DNA of 64,000 nt from Streptococcus oralis ATCC 35037 (GCF_900637025.1 NZ_LR134336.1:822001-886000); one strand, 5' to 3'; numbered from the stretch's first letter, positions 30,731 through 39,692 are shown. Notes: generated by a model from the letters alone, not told the origin. Translations and numbers: made by a program.

Positions 30731-30994
30731 AAAAACTCCTTTAACAATCATAAAATAGAATGCAAACTTCGGAAAAAACCTTATTCTGAAAATTTCATGA
30801 ATTTTGAAAAAATATAATAATTCAAATTCAATAGACTTTTAAATGAAATTTTGGATATTCTAGAATAAAATATATGCATTGATATTTTATGAGATTTTTT
30901 TATTCTTTTTTCATTTTACCATAGAATAGTTTGAAAGACAAAGAAGAATCATACTCTTTTATTAATTAACATAATATAAAATTAATCATATTAA

Positions 30995-31023
30995 TTGACA
31001 CTGCGTGAACTTTATTGTACAAT
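30995..31023 (+). promoter_or_regulatory. pilus islet promoter
   Basis: TTGACA (30995-31000), 17-base spacer, TACAAT (31018-31023), in the 358-base pepT-pilus gap (30731-31088). The rest of that gap is very AT-rich; beyond a presumed pepT promoter I see no gene or repeat in it. Confidence 0.75.
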
Positions 31024-31088
31024 TATCTTGTAAATGTCCTAGATTGATATAGTAACAATATTAGTACATTCTAGTTAAGGAGAATAAA

Positions 31089-33680
31089 ATGAACATTCGC
31101 TTCGATTTTAAGAAAGTTCAAATTATTGCACGCCGTTTAGTTACACTGTTAGCTATTCTCTTTTTGTGTGCTCCGATAAGTCTGTTAAATGCAGATTCTA
31201 CTACAGAACCTCAGACAACTCTTCACAAGACAATTACTCCGATATCAGGACAGGATGACAAGTATGAGTTGTCATTGGATATCACGTCCAAACTGGGAAC
31301 GGAGACCCAAACGGATCCCTTGGATGTTGTTTTAGTAGCAGACCTCTCAGGAAGTATGCAGAATCAGGATGTCCAATCTTTTGATGGACGGACGATCAGT
31401 AGGATTGACGCATTGAAAAATACTCTAAGAGGAACAAATGGTCGTAAGGGCTTAATTGATACCATTCTATCCAATTCCAATAACCGCTTATCTATGGTAG
31501 GATTTGGTGGGAAAATTGACAATAAAAAGGTTGATCAGTATTGGGATGGAAATAAATGGAGACTATTTAGACCATACTGGCCCTATGAACGGATGACAAA
31601 ATACTATGATGGTGTTTCACCATGGGATGATGCTAACACGATTTTAGGATGGAGTAACAATGCTCGTGCTGCTAAAACAGCGGTATACAACATGAGTATT
31701 GCAGGAGGTAATTCCATTGGTACTGAGTCAGGGATTGGTACTGGGACCAATATTGGGGCTGGATTAACCTTGGCCAACCAGTTAATGGGAAGTGCAAGAT
31801 CTAATGCTAAGAAAGTCGTTATTTTGCTTTCAGATGGCTTTGCGAATATGGTCTACGATGCCAATGGTTACACTATATATAACTACAATAACGAAGATCC
31901 TAATATCGAAACAGCTCCCCAGTGGTTTTGGGATAGATTAAATAATAATCTAAATAGTCTATCATATAGCTTGGCTCCAACACTTGATGGTTTCTATTCG
32001 ATTAAATTTCGTTATTCAAACAATGTCGACAGTATTACCAGTCTGCAATATTATATGAGGCAACATAATGCCTCCATTCCAAATGAAATATTCTCTGCAA
32101 ATGATGAAGACCAGTTACGGGACAGTTTTAAAGATATCACTGATAAGATTCTGCCACTGGGAATCCACCATGTGTCCATCAAGGATGTTCTTTCTAAGTA
32201 TGTCCAGCTATTACCGAACGGATCGTCAGAGTTTCGTGTAGTGAAAGAAAAGGATGGTAGCAGTGAAATATTAACTGAAAATCAAGTAACTTTTGATACC
32301 AAAACAACCTCAGAAGGATTAGTGGAAGTTACGGCAAAATTTTCTCCGAATTATTCCTTAGAAGATGGAGCTAGATATGTCCTAAAATTCACTGTTACAT
32401 CTAGTCAAGAAGCCCTGGATGCCATTGCTGGTGATAAAAAACTAGAGGCTGGTGATGCTGAGGGTTCTGATGTCAATAAACTCTACTCCAATAAAGGTGC
32501 TAGTGTCACCTATTCCTATGGAATAGGCAACTCTCAAACCAAGACCAAAGAATACTCTGACAACCCAACATTTAAGCCTTCAGATCCATTAACGGTACCA
32601 GTGGAAGTTGAATGGCAAGGTGTGACGGGTGCGAGAACTGTTATTACAGCTGATCAACCGAGTAATGTTGAACTGAAACTGGTTCAAAAGAACAAGAACG
32701 GAGGTTCTGATAATCAAGACTATCGAAAGACAAATGTGAATGTTAGTAAAAACGTATCTAATGAAACGAGGAACTTTGAAAAAGTTGCCAAAGGATATCA
32801 ATACGATTTAATTGCACCCGATGTCCCAGCCTTTACCAAAGAAATAAAAAATGTTGGTACAGAATCTAACCCATCCTTTAAGGTAATCTATAAACAATTG
32901 CCAAGTCTGACGATTAAGAAAGTGTTGGAAGCTGAAAATAACTTGAACAAGGAGTTTAGGATTAAGGTAAAACTAACCTCTCCTGATTCTAAGCCATTGA
33001 ATGGAACTTTCGGAGAGATAACTGTTGTGAATGGTGAAGCGGAGATCCGTGTCGAAAAACGAAAGCGTTGGAGAGGCATTCTAAGCTATCTTCCTCGAGG
33101 AACCCATTACAAGGTTGAAGAAGAAGCGGCATCAACGAATGGTTACCACGTTACATATGAGAATCAAGAGGGTGATCTGAATAAAGACGAAACAAGCACT
33201 GTCACGAATCACAAGCTTCCAAGTTTATCCGTTACAAAAAAGGTTACGGGTGTATTTGCCAACCTATTAAAATCCTTCAAGATTACCATTAACATCAGGG
33301 ATGCTCAGAATAGTCCATTGAATGGAACCTATACTGCAACGGTGAATAATAAAAGAACCCCTCTGCAATTTACGAATGGTCGAGCGTCTATTGATCTAAA
33401 CAAAGATCAAACCATAAAAATTGATGGACTTCCACTTGATAGTCACTATACCGTAGAAGAGGAAACAAACTCTTCTCGTGGATATCAGGTATCTTATGAA
33501 AATCAAGAAGGCAAACTGGATGGGGATAAGTCCGCGACAGTCACGAATAATAAGAACAGTGTACCTGAAACCGGAGTTGACTTCCTCAGCAGTACACTCA
33601 TGTTAGGAATAATCCTTCCTCTAGGAGGAATCTTCTTTACAATCCTACTCGGCTATCTAGTGGTACATAGGAGAAAATAA
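31089..33680 (+). CDS. pitA: type 2 pilus ancillary/tip pilin PitA-like, VWA adhesin
   Basis: Large cell-wall-anchored protein, 863 residues: signal peptide (about 1-36); von Willebrand A domain (about 78-350) with MIDAS motif DLSGSM (D85, S87, S89); a linker domain; two tandem CnaB-type domains (about 605-705 and 706-820), each ending in a YxVEEE E-box that supports isopeptide bonds; sorting signal VPETG (825-829), hydrophobic segment and HRRK tail. Expected at the pilus tip as adhesin. Reading frame is intact. It overlaps the sipA start. AAGGAG precedes the ATG. Confidence 0.88.
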   Translation: MNIRFDFKKVQIIARRLVTLLAILFLCAPISLLNADSTTEPQTTLHKTITPISGQDDKYELSLDITSKLGTETQTDPLDVVLVADLSGSMQNQDVQSFDGRTISRIDALKNTLRGTNGRKGLIDTILSNSNNRLSMVGFGGKIDNKKVDQYWDGNKWRLFRPYWPYERMTKYYDGVSPWDDANTILGWSNNARAAKTAVYNMSIAGGNSIGTESGIGTGTNIGAGLTLANQLMGSARSNAKKVVILLSDGFANMVYDANGYTIYNYNNEDPNIETAPQWFWDRLNNNLNSLSYSLAPTLDGFYSIKFRYSNNVDSITSLQYYMRQHNASIPNEIFSANDEDQLRDSFKDITDKILPLGIHHVSIKDVLSKYVQLLPNGSSEFRVVKEKDGSSEILTENQVTFDTKTTSEGLVEVTAKFSPNYSLEDGARYVLKFTVTSSQEALDAIAGDKKLEAGDAEGSDVNKLYSNKGASVTYSYGIGNSQTKTKEYSDNPTFKPSDPLTVPVEVEWQGVTGARTVITADQPSNVELKLVQKNKNGGSDNQDYRKTNVNVSKNVSNETRNFEKVAKGYQYDLIAPDVPAFTKEIKNVGTESNPSFKVIYKQLPSLTIKKVLEAENNLNKEFRIKVKLTSPDSKPLNGTFGEITVVNGEAEIRVEKRKRWRGILSYLPRGTHYKVEEEAASTNGYHVTYENQEGDLNKDETSTVTNHKLPSLSVTKKVTGVFANLLKSFKITINIRDAQNSPLNGTYTATVNNKRTPLQFTNGRASIDLNKDQTIKIDGLPLDSHYTVEEETNSSRGYQVSYENQEGKLDGDKSATVTNNKNSVPETGVDFLSSTLMLGIILPLGGIFFTILLGYLVVHRRK

Positions 33681-34231
33681 TGCTACTTAAAAAGAAACAT
33701 AAGAAAACAGTAACACAAGTCAATCGGGATAAGTCTCCGCCGAGTGTATGGGGAGATATCCTCTACTTAGTCAGTAAGCTTCTGATGGTTGGGTTTGTAC
33801 TAGCCACCCTTTACTTTTTTGTCTTTGGACTATTGAGATACAATGACGATGGCATGAAGCCAGCCTTAAAAGATGGCGACTTGGTTGTCTACTATAGGTT
33901 GGATAAACGTTATTCGATTGGTGATCTGCTCGTCTATAGTTATAAGGGCAAGGAAAGAGTGGCGCGTGTCATTGCAACCGAAGGAAGTACGATCGATATA
34001 AACGAAAATGGTCTCATCATCAACGGTTCTCCTCAACAAGAGCAGGATATCTACAAAGAAACGCTGCTCTATAAGGAAGGGGCTACCTTCCCAATGAAAG
34101 TCCCAGCAGGACAACTCTTTGTCCTCGGAGACAATCGAACAACGGCTGTAGATAGTCGTGCTTTTGGAACCATTCCTATACAGGATACCCATGGCAAGGT
34201 GGTAACAGTCCTAAGGCGACGGGGCTTTTGA
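33680..34231 (+). CDS. sipA: SipA, signal-peptidase-like pilus assembly protein lacking the catalytic dyad
   Basis: A 183-residue membrane protein with one N-terminal span (about 29-52) and a type I signal peptidase fold, including the late conserved box GDNRTTAVDSRAFG (150-163). The catalytic serine position is glycine here (DDGMKPAL, G58) and the lysine position is alanine (ERVARVIA, A95), so peptidase activity is unlikely. Streptococcal pilus SipA proteins are known to be needed for polymerisation without such residues, probably as chaperones. Start overlaps the pitA stop. Confidence 0.88.
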   Translation: MLLKKKHKKTVTQVNRDKSPPSVWGDILYLVSKLLMVGFVLATLYFFVFGLLRYNDDGMKPALKDGDLVVYYRLDKRYSIGDLLVYSYKGKERVARVIATEGSTIDINENGLIINGSPQQEQDIYKETLLYKEGATFPMKVPAGQLFVLGDNRTTAVDSRAFGTIPIQDTHGKVVTVLRRRGF

Positions 34232-34275
34232 TGACAATTTATGAAAAAAGAAATTAAAAAATAAAAGGAATAATC

Positions 34276-35496
34276 ATGAAAAAAACATTTTTGAAAAAAT
34301 TAGTTACTGCAAGTATTGCAGCTGTAACCGCCTTGTCGGTCTTTAGAGGAGTGCCAACATTTGCGGATGATAATGATGTGGCGACTGCCAAAGCAACTGG
34401 TGAAACAAGTGCAAAAGTTTCTATTAATAAGGTGTTGAACATTGCTGAAGGAATTACAACACCTGAAGCAACTTTTACATTTACTTTCACCCCTAAAACT
34501 GGTACATCATCAAATGGTGCACCCTATGAAACAATTGATTCTTCTAATGGTCAAATTACAGATAAAAATGTATCTTATTCTGGAACAGACGTTTTAGCAA
34601 CTGGCCAAACTAACATTAAGAAAGATACCGGCGATATTTTTAGAGAAGTGAACTATACACATGCTGGTGAATATGTCTATACTGTTGCTGAAAAACAAAA
34701 TGTTGGTTGGAAAGTTATTCAAAAAAATGGTTCACCTATTGATTTTATGACATATGATAATCGCAACTATGAAATGCACGTTATTGTTAAGAACAAAACT
34801 ACAGGAGGAACATATATTTCTTCTGTGTATTTTAAACAAGTATCCCCAAGTGTGAATGGTAAAGTAAAACCATCTGAAAGTGGAACTACTTACAAATATG
34901 ATCTTTTCACTAACATTTATCGTAAAAATGCTGGTAAAATTACAGATCCAAATGAACCAAACCCTAATAAACCAAATGTTTCAAAAGTTGACCCAAATGC
35001 TAAATCTTTAGTAATTAAAAAAGTTGTATCAGGTGCTACTGCAGATAAATCAAAAGATTTCACTTTCAAGCTTACTTTCACAAAAGCATCTACAGAAACT
35101 TCACAATCAATCACTGGTAAAATCGGTGAAACCTCAAAAACATTTGTCTATGGTCAAGAAACGACTATAACACTACGTCACGATCAATCTTTAGTGTTTG
35201 ACACAATTCCTGCTGGTACTCGTTATAAATTGGTTGAAACTGGATCTCAAGGTTACACAGCTTCAGCTGCATATAAGGAGAACGGAGCATCAAAAAATCA
35301 AGCTGGTACAGTTTCTACAAATTTCACTCAAGATAGTATCCTTATTGGTGAAAAACCAAACGATAACACTATCACAAATAGCTTACCAGACGTTACCCCT
35401 ACTGGTCTCTTGATTGACAACCTTCCTTTCATCTTGATGATTGGTCTTGGTTTGGCTGGATTTGTTGTTTTGTCTAAAAAACGCAGACAAGCTTAG
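34276..35496 (+). CDS. pitB: type 2 pilus backbone pilin PitB-like
   Basis: Major pilin, 406 residues: signal peptide ending near ADDN (about residue 34); an FctA-like domain with YTVAE E-box (about 139); a second Ig-like domain (about 245-365) with YKLVETG; C-terminal sorting signal VTPTG (373-377), hydrophobic span and KKRRQA tail. VTPTG differs from LPXTG and matches what I recall for PI-2 backbone pilins; it should be read by the class B sortases next door. Codon use is more AT-rich than its neighbours. It has its own AAGGA site. Confidence 0.88.
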   Translation: MKKTFLKKLVTASIAAVTALSVFRGVPTFADDNDVATAKATGETSAKVSINKVLNIAEGITTPEATFTFTFTPKTGTSSNGAPYETIDSSNGQITDKNVSYSGTDVLATGQTNIKKDTGDIFREVNYTHAGEYVYTVAEKQNVGWKVIQKNGSPIDFMTYDNRNYEMHVIVKNKTTGGTYISSVYFKQVSPSVNGKVKPSESGTTYKYDLFTNIYRKNAGKITDPNEPNPNKPNVSKVDPNAKSLVIKKVVSGATADKSKDFTFKLTFTKASTETSQSITGKIGETSKTFVYGQETTITLRHDQSLVFDTIPAGTRYKLVETGSQGYTASAAYKENGASKNQAGTVSTNFTQDSILIGEKPNDNTITNSLPDVTPTGLLIDNLPFILMIGLGLAGFVVLSKKRRQA

Positions 35497-35512
35497 GCAA
35501 CTGGTTTGACCG

Positions 35513-36514
35513 ATGAAAATCAAGCGTGAGAAACCAAAAAGGAGTTTGTCTAGGCGTCTGGTCCTTGCTGTAGATGCATTGATGAATCATATCTTGCTCC
35601 TCTTGACAGCCTTAGTCTTTCTCTTTGGTTTCTACGCCCTTTGGGATGCCAATCAGGTTTATTCTCAGGCTTCATCAAGTGAGTATGAGGCCTATAGACC
35701 AGTGAGTACCACTGAGAAGGATGAGCTTGCTAGTTTTTCTGGCTTTCACAAGCTACAGCAAGTCAATCCAGAGGTTATCGGTTGGATCAATGTCTATGGC
35801 ACCAATATCGACTATCCCTTAGTCCAAGCCAAAGACAATGAAAAATACCTGAACAAGGATTCCAAGGGAGAATTTGCAGCTACAGGAGCTATTTTCCTTG
35901 AGGCTCGAAATGAATCCAAGTTCGAAGACTTTAATACCATCATCTACGGGCACCATGTAGAAAATGGGGTTATGTTTGGAGATGTAGCAAAGTTTTCTGA
36001 TAAGGAATTCTTTGACCAGCATCGCTACGGTAGTATTTACTATAATGGCGTTGAAAAAGGTCTTGAGATCTTTGAAATGCTCGAGGTAGACGCCTATGAC
36101 TTTAACATCTATGATCCAGGTATTAATGGAGATGATCGGCGCCAAGAATATATCGATCACTTACTCTCGGTTGCCATTCACAAACGAGACATTACACTGG
36201 GGCCAAATGACCATATCATCCTTCTCAGTACCTGTTTCCTAGACGTAACAAATGGGAGACATATCGTAGTTGCCAAGATTACGGATACGGTTCCAAAGAA
36301 CACCTTCCATACGAAAAAATCAAAACCATTTCCTTACAGCGTCTTTGATGATTCGTCGCTCGGACGATTTCTCTCATCGATTCCTTTGTGGATATGGTAT
36401 ATCATCTTATTTATCTTGCTCTTGCTATTGATCTTCTTGCTCATCATCCTCTACTTGATCTTGCGTCGTAGAAGAGAAGCAAAGGAAGAAGGGGCAGATA
36501 CCATTACTGACTAA
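35513..36514 (+). CDS. srtG1: pilus class B sortase SrtG1
   Basis: Transpeptidase polymerising PitB, 333 residues. Membrane spans flank the catalytic domain (about 26-44 and 284-315). The sortase B-type fold shows DYPLVQ, catalytic H147 (YGHHVE), C241 (LLSTCF) and R249 (NGRHIV). The start has only a weak ribosome site and lies 16 bases after pitB, so translation may depend on pitB. A hairpin follows the stop. Confidence 0.88.
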   Translation: MKIKREKPKRSLSRRLVLAVDALMNHILLLLTALVFLFGFYALWDANQVYSQASSSEYEAYRPVSTTEKDELASFSGFHKLQQVNPEVIGWINVYGTNIDYPLVQAKDNEKYLNKDSKGEFAATGAIFLEARNESKFEDFNTIIYGHHVENGVMFGDVAKFSDKEFFDQHRYGSIYYNGVEKGLEIFEMLEVDAYDFNIYDPGINGDDRRQEYIDHLLSVAIHKRDITLGPNDHIILLSTCFLDVTNGRHIVVAKITDTVPKNTFHTKKSKPFPYSVFDDSSLGRFLSSIPLWIWYIILFILLLLLIFLLIILYLILRRRREAKEEGADTITD

Positions 36515-36519
36515 ACTAC

Positions 36520-36558
36520 CAATAAAAGAGAAAGGGACAGCCTCTCTTGCTCTTTTAT
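36520..36558 (+). terminator. terminator-like hairpin between srtG1 and srtG2
   Basis: AATAAAAGAG (36520-36529) pairs with CTCTTTTATT (36549-36558), 19-base loop, T-rich end. It would lower srtG2 relative to the upstream pilus genes. Confidence 0.6.
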
Positions 36559-36589
36559 TTTCAAGGCTAGAAAGGAGAAAGAAGGAAAT

Positions 36590-37462
36590 ATGAAAACAAG
36601 TACAAGTCGCGAAGCCATAAAGGCCATTCTATCCCTCTTTCTAGCTTTTTTCTGTCTTTTTACAGCTGATAGAGCTCTTGCGAGCGACTACGATCATTAT
36701 AATCCCATTGAAAAGGATGCCAGCAGTACGGGCTTTGAAACCTTGCAACACCTCAACAAGGATGTTTGTGGTTGGATTAGCCTCGATGGGACCAAGGTAG
36801 ACTATCCTCTCTTACAGAGTCAGGACAATGTCAAATACCTTGACCGCAATGCCTTTGGCGATTATACTGTGTCAGGTTCTATATTCCTAGACTATCGTTT
36901 TAACCCAAATTTTACGGACTTTAACACCATCATTTATGGTCACTCCATGGCTTCTGGTGCTATGTTTGGGGAGATTCAAAAATTTGCGGATCAAGATTTT
37001 TTTGAAAAGCATCGTTATGGCTCTATCTATTATAACGGCCGTGAACGAGGGCTTGAGATATTTGGAATTTTAGAAGTAGATGCCTATGACACGGAGATTT
37101 ACCGAATTTTGAGTTCCAACGATGAGGAACACCAGGCCTACTATCAATATTTGCTAAGTAAAGCCAAGTACAAGCGAGATGTTTCCTTGACCTCAACGGA
37201 CAAGATTGTTTTATTAAGCACCTGTTTCCTTAATATTACCAACGGACGGCATATCCTCTTAGCTAAAATAACGGATGCACCAGTAAAAGCAGCCCAGGAT
37301 AAAAGTGGGGAAGCAGTAGGGACGCGGTATTTCGATCAAGGCCTACCAACGCATTGGATTTATATCCTTGCCTTTCTTCTCCTGATTATCGTTATTTTAC
37401 TCCTTGTCGTTATCATCCTAATCATAAGGCGAGATAGAAAGACAAAAGAACAAAAGAAATAG
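36590..37462 (+). CDS. srtG2: pilus class B sortase SrtG2
   Basis: Second sortase of the islet, 290 residues, clearly related to SrtG1. It has a signal/anchor segment (about 11-30), H118 (YGHSMA), C212 (LLSTCF), R220 (NGRHIL) and a C-terminal span with basic tail. All three catalytic residues are present and the frame is open, so it should be active, perhaps in tip-pilin addition or wall anchoring. GAAAGGAG precedes the gene. Confidence 0.87.
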   Translation: MKTSTSREAIKAILSLFLAFFCLFTADRALASDYDHYNPIEKDASSTGFETLQHLNKDVCGWISLDGTKVDYPLLQSQDNVKYLDRNAFGDYTVSGSIFLDYRFNPNFTDFNTIIYGHSMASGAMFGEIQKFADQDFFEKHRYGSIYYNGRERGLEIFGILEVDAYDTEIYRILSSNDEEHQAYYQYLLSKAKYKRDVSLTSTDKIVLLSTCFLNITNGRHILLAKITDAPVKAAQDKSGEAVGTRYFDQGLPTHWIYILAFLLLIIVILLLVVIILIIRRDRKTKEQKK

Positions 37463-37491
37463 TAGACGTCGGAAGCGTTTACTATTTTTTT
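37457..37491 (+). terminator. terminator at the end of the pilus islet
   Basis: AAATAGTAGACG and CGTTTACTATTT form a 12-bp stem with one G-T pair, then TTTT. It overlaps the srtG2 stop. Confidence 0.85.
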
Positions 37492-37506
37492 CTTTCATGA
37501 TAGAAT
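37478..37506 (+). promoter_or_regulatory. hemH promoter inside the terminator arm
   Basis: TTTACT (37478-37483), 17-base spacer, TG-A-TAGAAT (TAGAAT 37501-37506). The -35 lies within the right arm of the pilus terminator. Confidence 0.65.
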
Positions 37507-37539
37507 AGATAGTGAAAATAATATCATAAGGATGATAAC

Positions 37540-38634
37540 ATGAAAAAAGCTATATTAATGATGACCTTTGGATCTCCAGAGGAGATTAGTTTTGAAGGAG
37601 TAGCAGAATTTTTTACAAATATTCGTCGTGGTGTTAGACCCCAAGACCACGAGATTCAGACTCTCTATGACAACTATGTCCTTATCGGTGGGACGCCCTT
37701 GCAGCGGATTACACGTGAGGAGGTTGATTTAGTCAAGGAACGTTTAGGCGAGGAGTACGGTATCTACTTTGCCAATAAGTTTTCTCGGCCCTTTATCCCT
37801 GATGTGATCAAGCAGATGGAGTCTGATGGTATTGAAGAATGTATTTGTTTGATTTTGGAACCTCATTATTCCTTTTACTCAGTCATGGGGTATGAAAAGT
37901 TTTTGGAAAGCCAGCAGATCCGATTTTTAGTCATTAAGGACTGGTATCAACAACAGCCTTTGCTGGACTTCTGGACAGATGAGATTGAAAAAATTTTACG
38001 AAACCATGTGGGAGAAGAATCTTTCAAGGTAATCTTTTCAGCTCACAGTGTTCCCATTTTTGCCTTGGATTATGGAGATCCTTATATCGATCAGATTTTC
38101 GATAATAGCAAGCTCATTGCTGAACAACTCGGCCTAACAGCCGACCAGTATACCAATACTTGGCAGAGCGAAAGCGATATTGGAATCCCTTGGATCAAGC
38201 CAGATGTCTTAGAATATTTACGAGAACAAAAGCAACATCCAGAGCATTATATTTTTGTCCCGATTAGCTTTATCAGTGAGCACATCGAAGTCTTGTTTGA
38301 TAACGATGTGGAATGTTATGAGTTGTGTCAAGAATTAGGTGTCACCTACCATCGTCCACCTATGCCCAATACAGATAGCCGTTTAATTGACGCTTTAGTT
38401 GCTACTGTACGAGCCAATGAAGACAAAGAATTTAAAGCTTTTCTCCCAGAAGAAGAAACCTTCGATGAGTTAGCGCCTTCGGCAACTACAAAGGACATCA
38501 TGGAGGAGACAGACGACCTTCAGATGCCAGAATTTGTCAAAAAGCTCATTGAGAAAAAAGGCCGTGAAAATGTGAAGATGCCTTACTTGATTAAGAAAAT
38601 GCTCGAAAAAGCTGGGAAGTTACCAAAAGAGTAA
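37540..38634 (+). CDS. hemH: ferrochelatase HemH
   Basis: Inserts iron into a porphyrin (in Firmicutes usually coproporphyrin III). The 364-residue protein has the catalytic histidine in FSAHSVP (H169) and the conserved glutamate in [14 protein letters not shown] (E247), both typical. The length is normal with a charged C-terminal extension. No other heme-biosynthesis gene is in the window, and streptococci generally lack the pathway, so its physiological substrate or direction is unclear. Right neighbour of pilus islet 2 in pneumococcus. Confidence 0.93.
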   Translation: MKKAILMMTFGSPEEISFEGVAEFFTNIRRGVRPQDHEIQTLYDNYVLIGGTPLQRITREEVDLVKERLGEEYGIYFANKFSRPFIPDVIKQMESDGIEECICLILEPHYSFYSVMGYEKFLESQQIRFLVIKDWYQQQPLLDFWTDEIEKILRNHVGEESFKVIFSAHSVPIFALDYGDPYIDQIFDNSKLIAEQLGLTADQYTNTWQSESDIGIPWIKPDVLEYLREQKQHPEHYIFVPISFISEHIEVLFDNDVECYELCQELGVTYHRPPMPNTDSRLIDALVATVRANEDKEFKAFLPEEETFDELAPSATTKDIMEETDDLQMPEFVKKLIEKKGRENVKMPYLIKKMLEKAGKLPKE

Positions 38635-38640
38635 AGAAAA

Positions 38641-38667
38641 AAGGATTTAGCTTTAAGCTAAATCCTT
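38641..38667. terminator. bidirectional terminator hemH / mscL
   Basis: A perfect 12-bp stem, AAGGATTTAGCT with AGCTAAATCCTT, three-base loop; A-run upstream and T-rich downstream serve both strands. Confidence 0.9.
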
Positions 38668-38675
38668 TATCTGTT

Positions 38676-39062
38676 TTATTTTTTCTCAAGAAGAGCTTTG
38701 ATTTCTTGAAGAACTTCAAGTTCAGTTGGAGCAGCAGGTGCTTCCTCAACTACTTCCTCTTTCTTACGAAGGTTTTGCGCTTTTTCCATAGCTTTAATAA
38801 CGAAGAAAAGCACAGTACCTACAACGAGAAAGTTGATAATAGCACTCAAGAATTTACCATATGTAACACCATTCCATGCAAGCTCAGCGATGTTTTGTAC
38901 TTTCGCAGCTTCCAAAGCTGGGTTCAATAGAAGTGGAGTGATGATATCGTTAACAAATGAAGTAACGATAGCACCAAATGCAGAGGCAATGATCACACCG
39001 ACAGCGAGGTCAACGACATTACCACGAAGCAAGAATTCTTTAAGATCCTTTAACATTTTCAT
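38676..39062 (-). CDS. mscL: large-conductance mechanosensitive channel MscL
   Basis: Pentameric tension-gated channel protecting against osmotic downshock. The 128-residue protein has an N-terminal amphipathic helix (MLKDLKEFLLRGNVVDLAVG), two membrane spans (about 18-43 and 70-92) and a charged C-terminal coiled segment. A monocistronic gene with its own promoter. Confidence 0.95.
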   Translation of the reverse strand: MKMLKDLKEFLLRGNVVDLAVGVIIASAFGAIVTSFVNDIITPLLLNPALEAAKVQNIAELAWNGVTYGKFLSAIINFLVVGTVLFFVIKAMEKAQNLRKKEEVVEEAPAAPTELEVLQEIKALLEKK

Positions 39063-39088
39063 AAATTCCTTTCCTAATTTTCTAATTT

Positions 39089-39117
39089 ATTATATCCTAA
39101 ATTGTGACAAAAAGCAA
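39089..39117 (-). promoter_or_regulatory. mscL promoter
   Basis: Minus strand: TTGCTT (39117-39112), 17-base spacer, TATAAT (39094-39089). Confidence 0.75.
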
Positions 39118-39135
39118 CTTGAACGCTCAAAGTGG

Positions 39136-39573
39136 TCAGTTGTTTCCTTTAAAAATATAGATTTTGCTGAAAATATAGTTTAAAATGATGATCAAGATTT
39201 GTGCTAGAATAGTTTCAATCGTATTAACCCTATCTATATTAAATTCGACAAACTGGCCAATAATATCAGGGAAAGTTGTAACAAAGATATAAGTTAAAAG
39301 AACGTCAAGACCAAGAGTAGAAAGACGAGCTAAGAAAAACTTAGCCAGGCGGGTTGGCCAATTCCTTCTCTCTTGTTTAAAGACGATTGTATCATTTGTG
39401 AGAAAGGCAAAGAGAATCCCGATAATATTTGCGAGGGCAGTTGCGAGGATTTCCTGGTGGCTGATATGGTAAATAACCAAACGTGATACAATAGAAACCA
39501 GAGTAGTAGCGCCACCAAAAAAAAGATAGGCAAGGATTTCATTATCAAAGAAAGCTTTTATTTGATTTTTCAT
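39136..39573 (-). CDS. GtrA family membrane protein
   Basis: A 145-residue protein with four predicted membrane spans, GtrA/DPMS-associated type, thought to flip or translocate lipid-linked sugars. The start is set at ATG 39573 (MKNQIKAFFDNEILAYLFFGG). An in-frame ATG at 39597 would lie upstream of the -10 box. There is no ribosome site before 39573, and the -10 is only six bases away, so the mRNA is probably leaderless. The glycosyltransferase partner is not adjacent. Confidence 0.85.
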   Translation of the reverse strand: MKNQIKAFFDNEILAYLFFGGATTLVSIVSRLVIYHISHQEILATALANIIGILFAFLTNDTIVFKQERRNWPTRLAKFFLARLSTLGLDVLLTYIFVTTFPDIIGQFVEFNIDRVNTIETILAQILIIILNYIFSKIYIFKGNN

Positions 39574-39579
39574 GATTTT

Positions 39580-39612
39580 AGTATAGCATAAAGTCATATA
39601 TTGTGCTATACT
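39580..39612. promoter_or_regulatory. divergent extended -10 promoters of the gtrA-family gene and queT
   Basis: Minus strand: TG-C-TATACT with TATACT at 39585-39580. Plus strand: TG-C-TATACT with TATACT at 39607-39612. The two -10 boxes are 21 bases apart and neither has a good -35. Confidence 0.7.
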
Positions 39613-39634
39613 GGTAAGGTTGATAACCTCAACC

Positions 39635-39692
39635 CTTGGTGCTTAGCTTCTTTCACCAAGCATATTTTACGCGGGAAACCGCTAAAGGAGAA
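39635..39692 (+). ncRNA. preQ1-II riboswitch
   Basis: CTTGGTG (39635-39641) pairs with CACCAAG (39654-39660) across the GCTTAGC-type loop, followed by CATATTTTACGCGGGAAACC, then GCTAAAGGAG, where the ribosome site is in the pseudoknot. This follows the preQ1-II (COG4708) arrangement known from streptococci and precedes its usual gene, queT. Ligand binding should hide the ribosome site. Confidence 0.92.

Noticed and set aside
30752..31088. AT-rich gap before the pilus as a mobile-element scar or attachment site
   Set aside because: No direct repeats with the 37463-37539 end, no integrase or transposase fragments seen; only a promoter is supported.
33680..34231. sipA as an active type I signal peptidase
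   Set aside because: The nucleophile serine and general-base lysine positions are Gly58 and Ala95.
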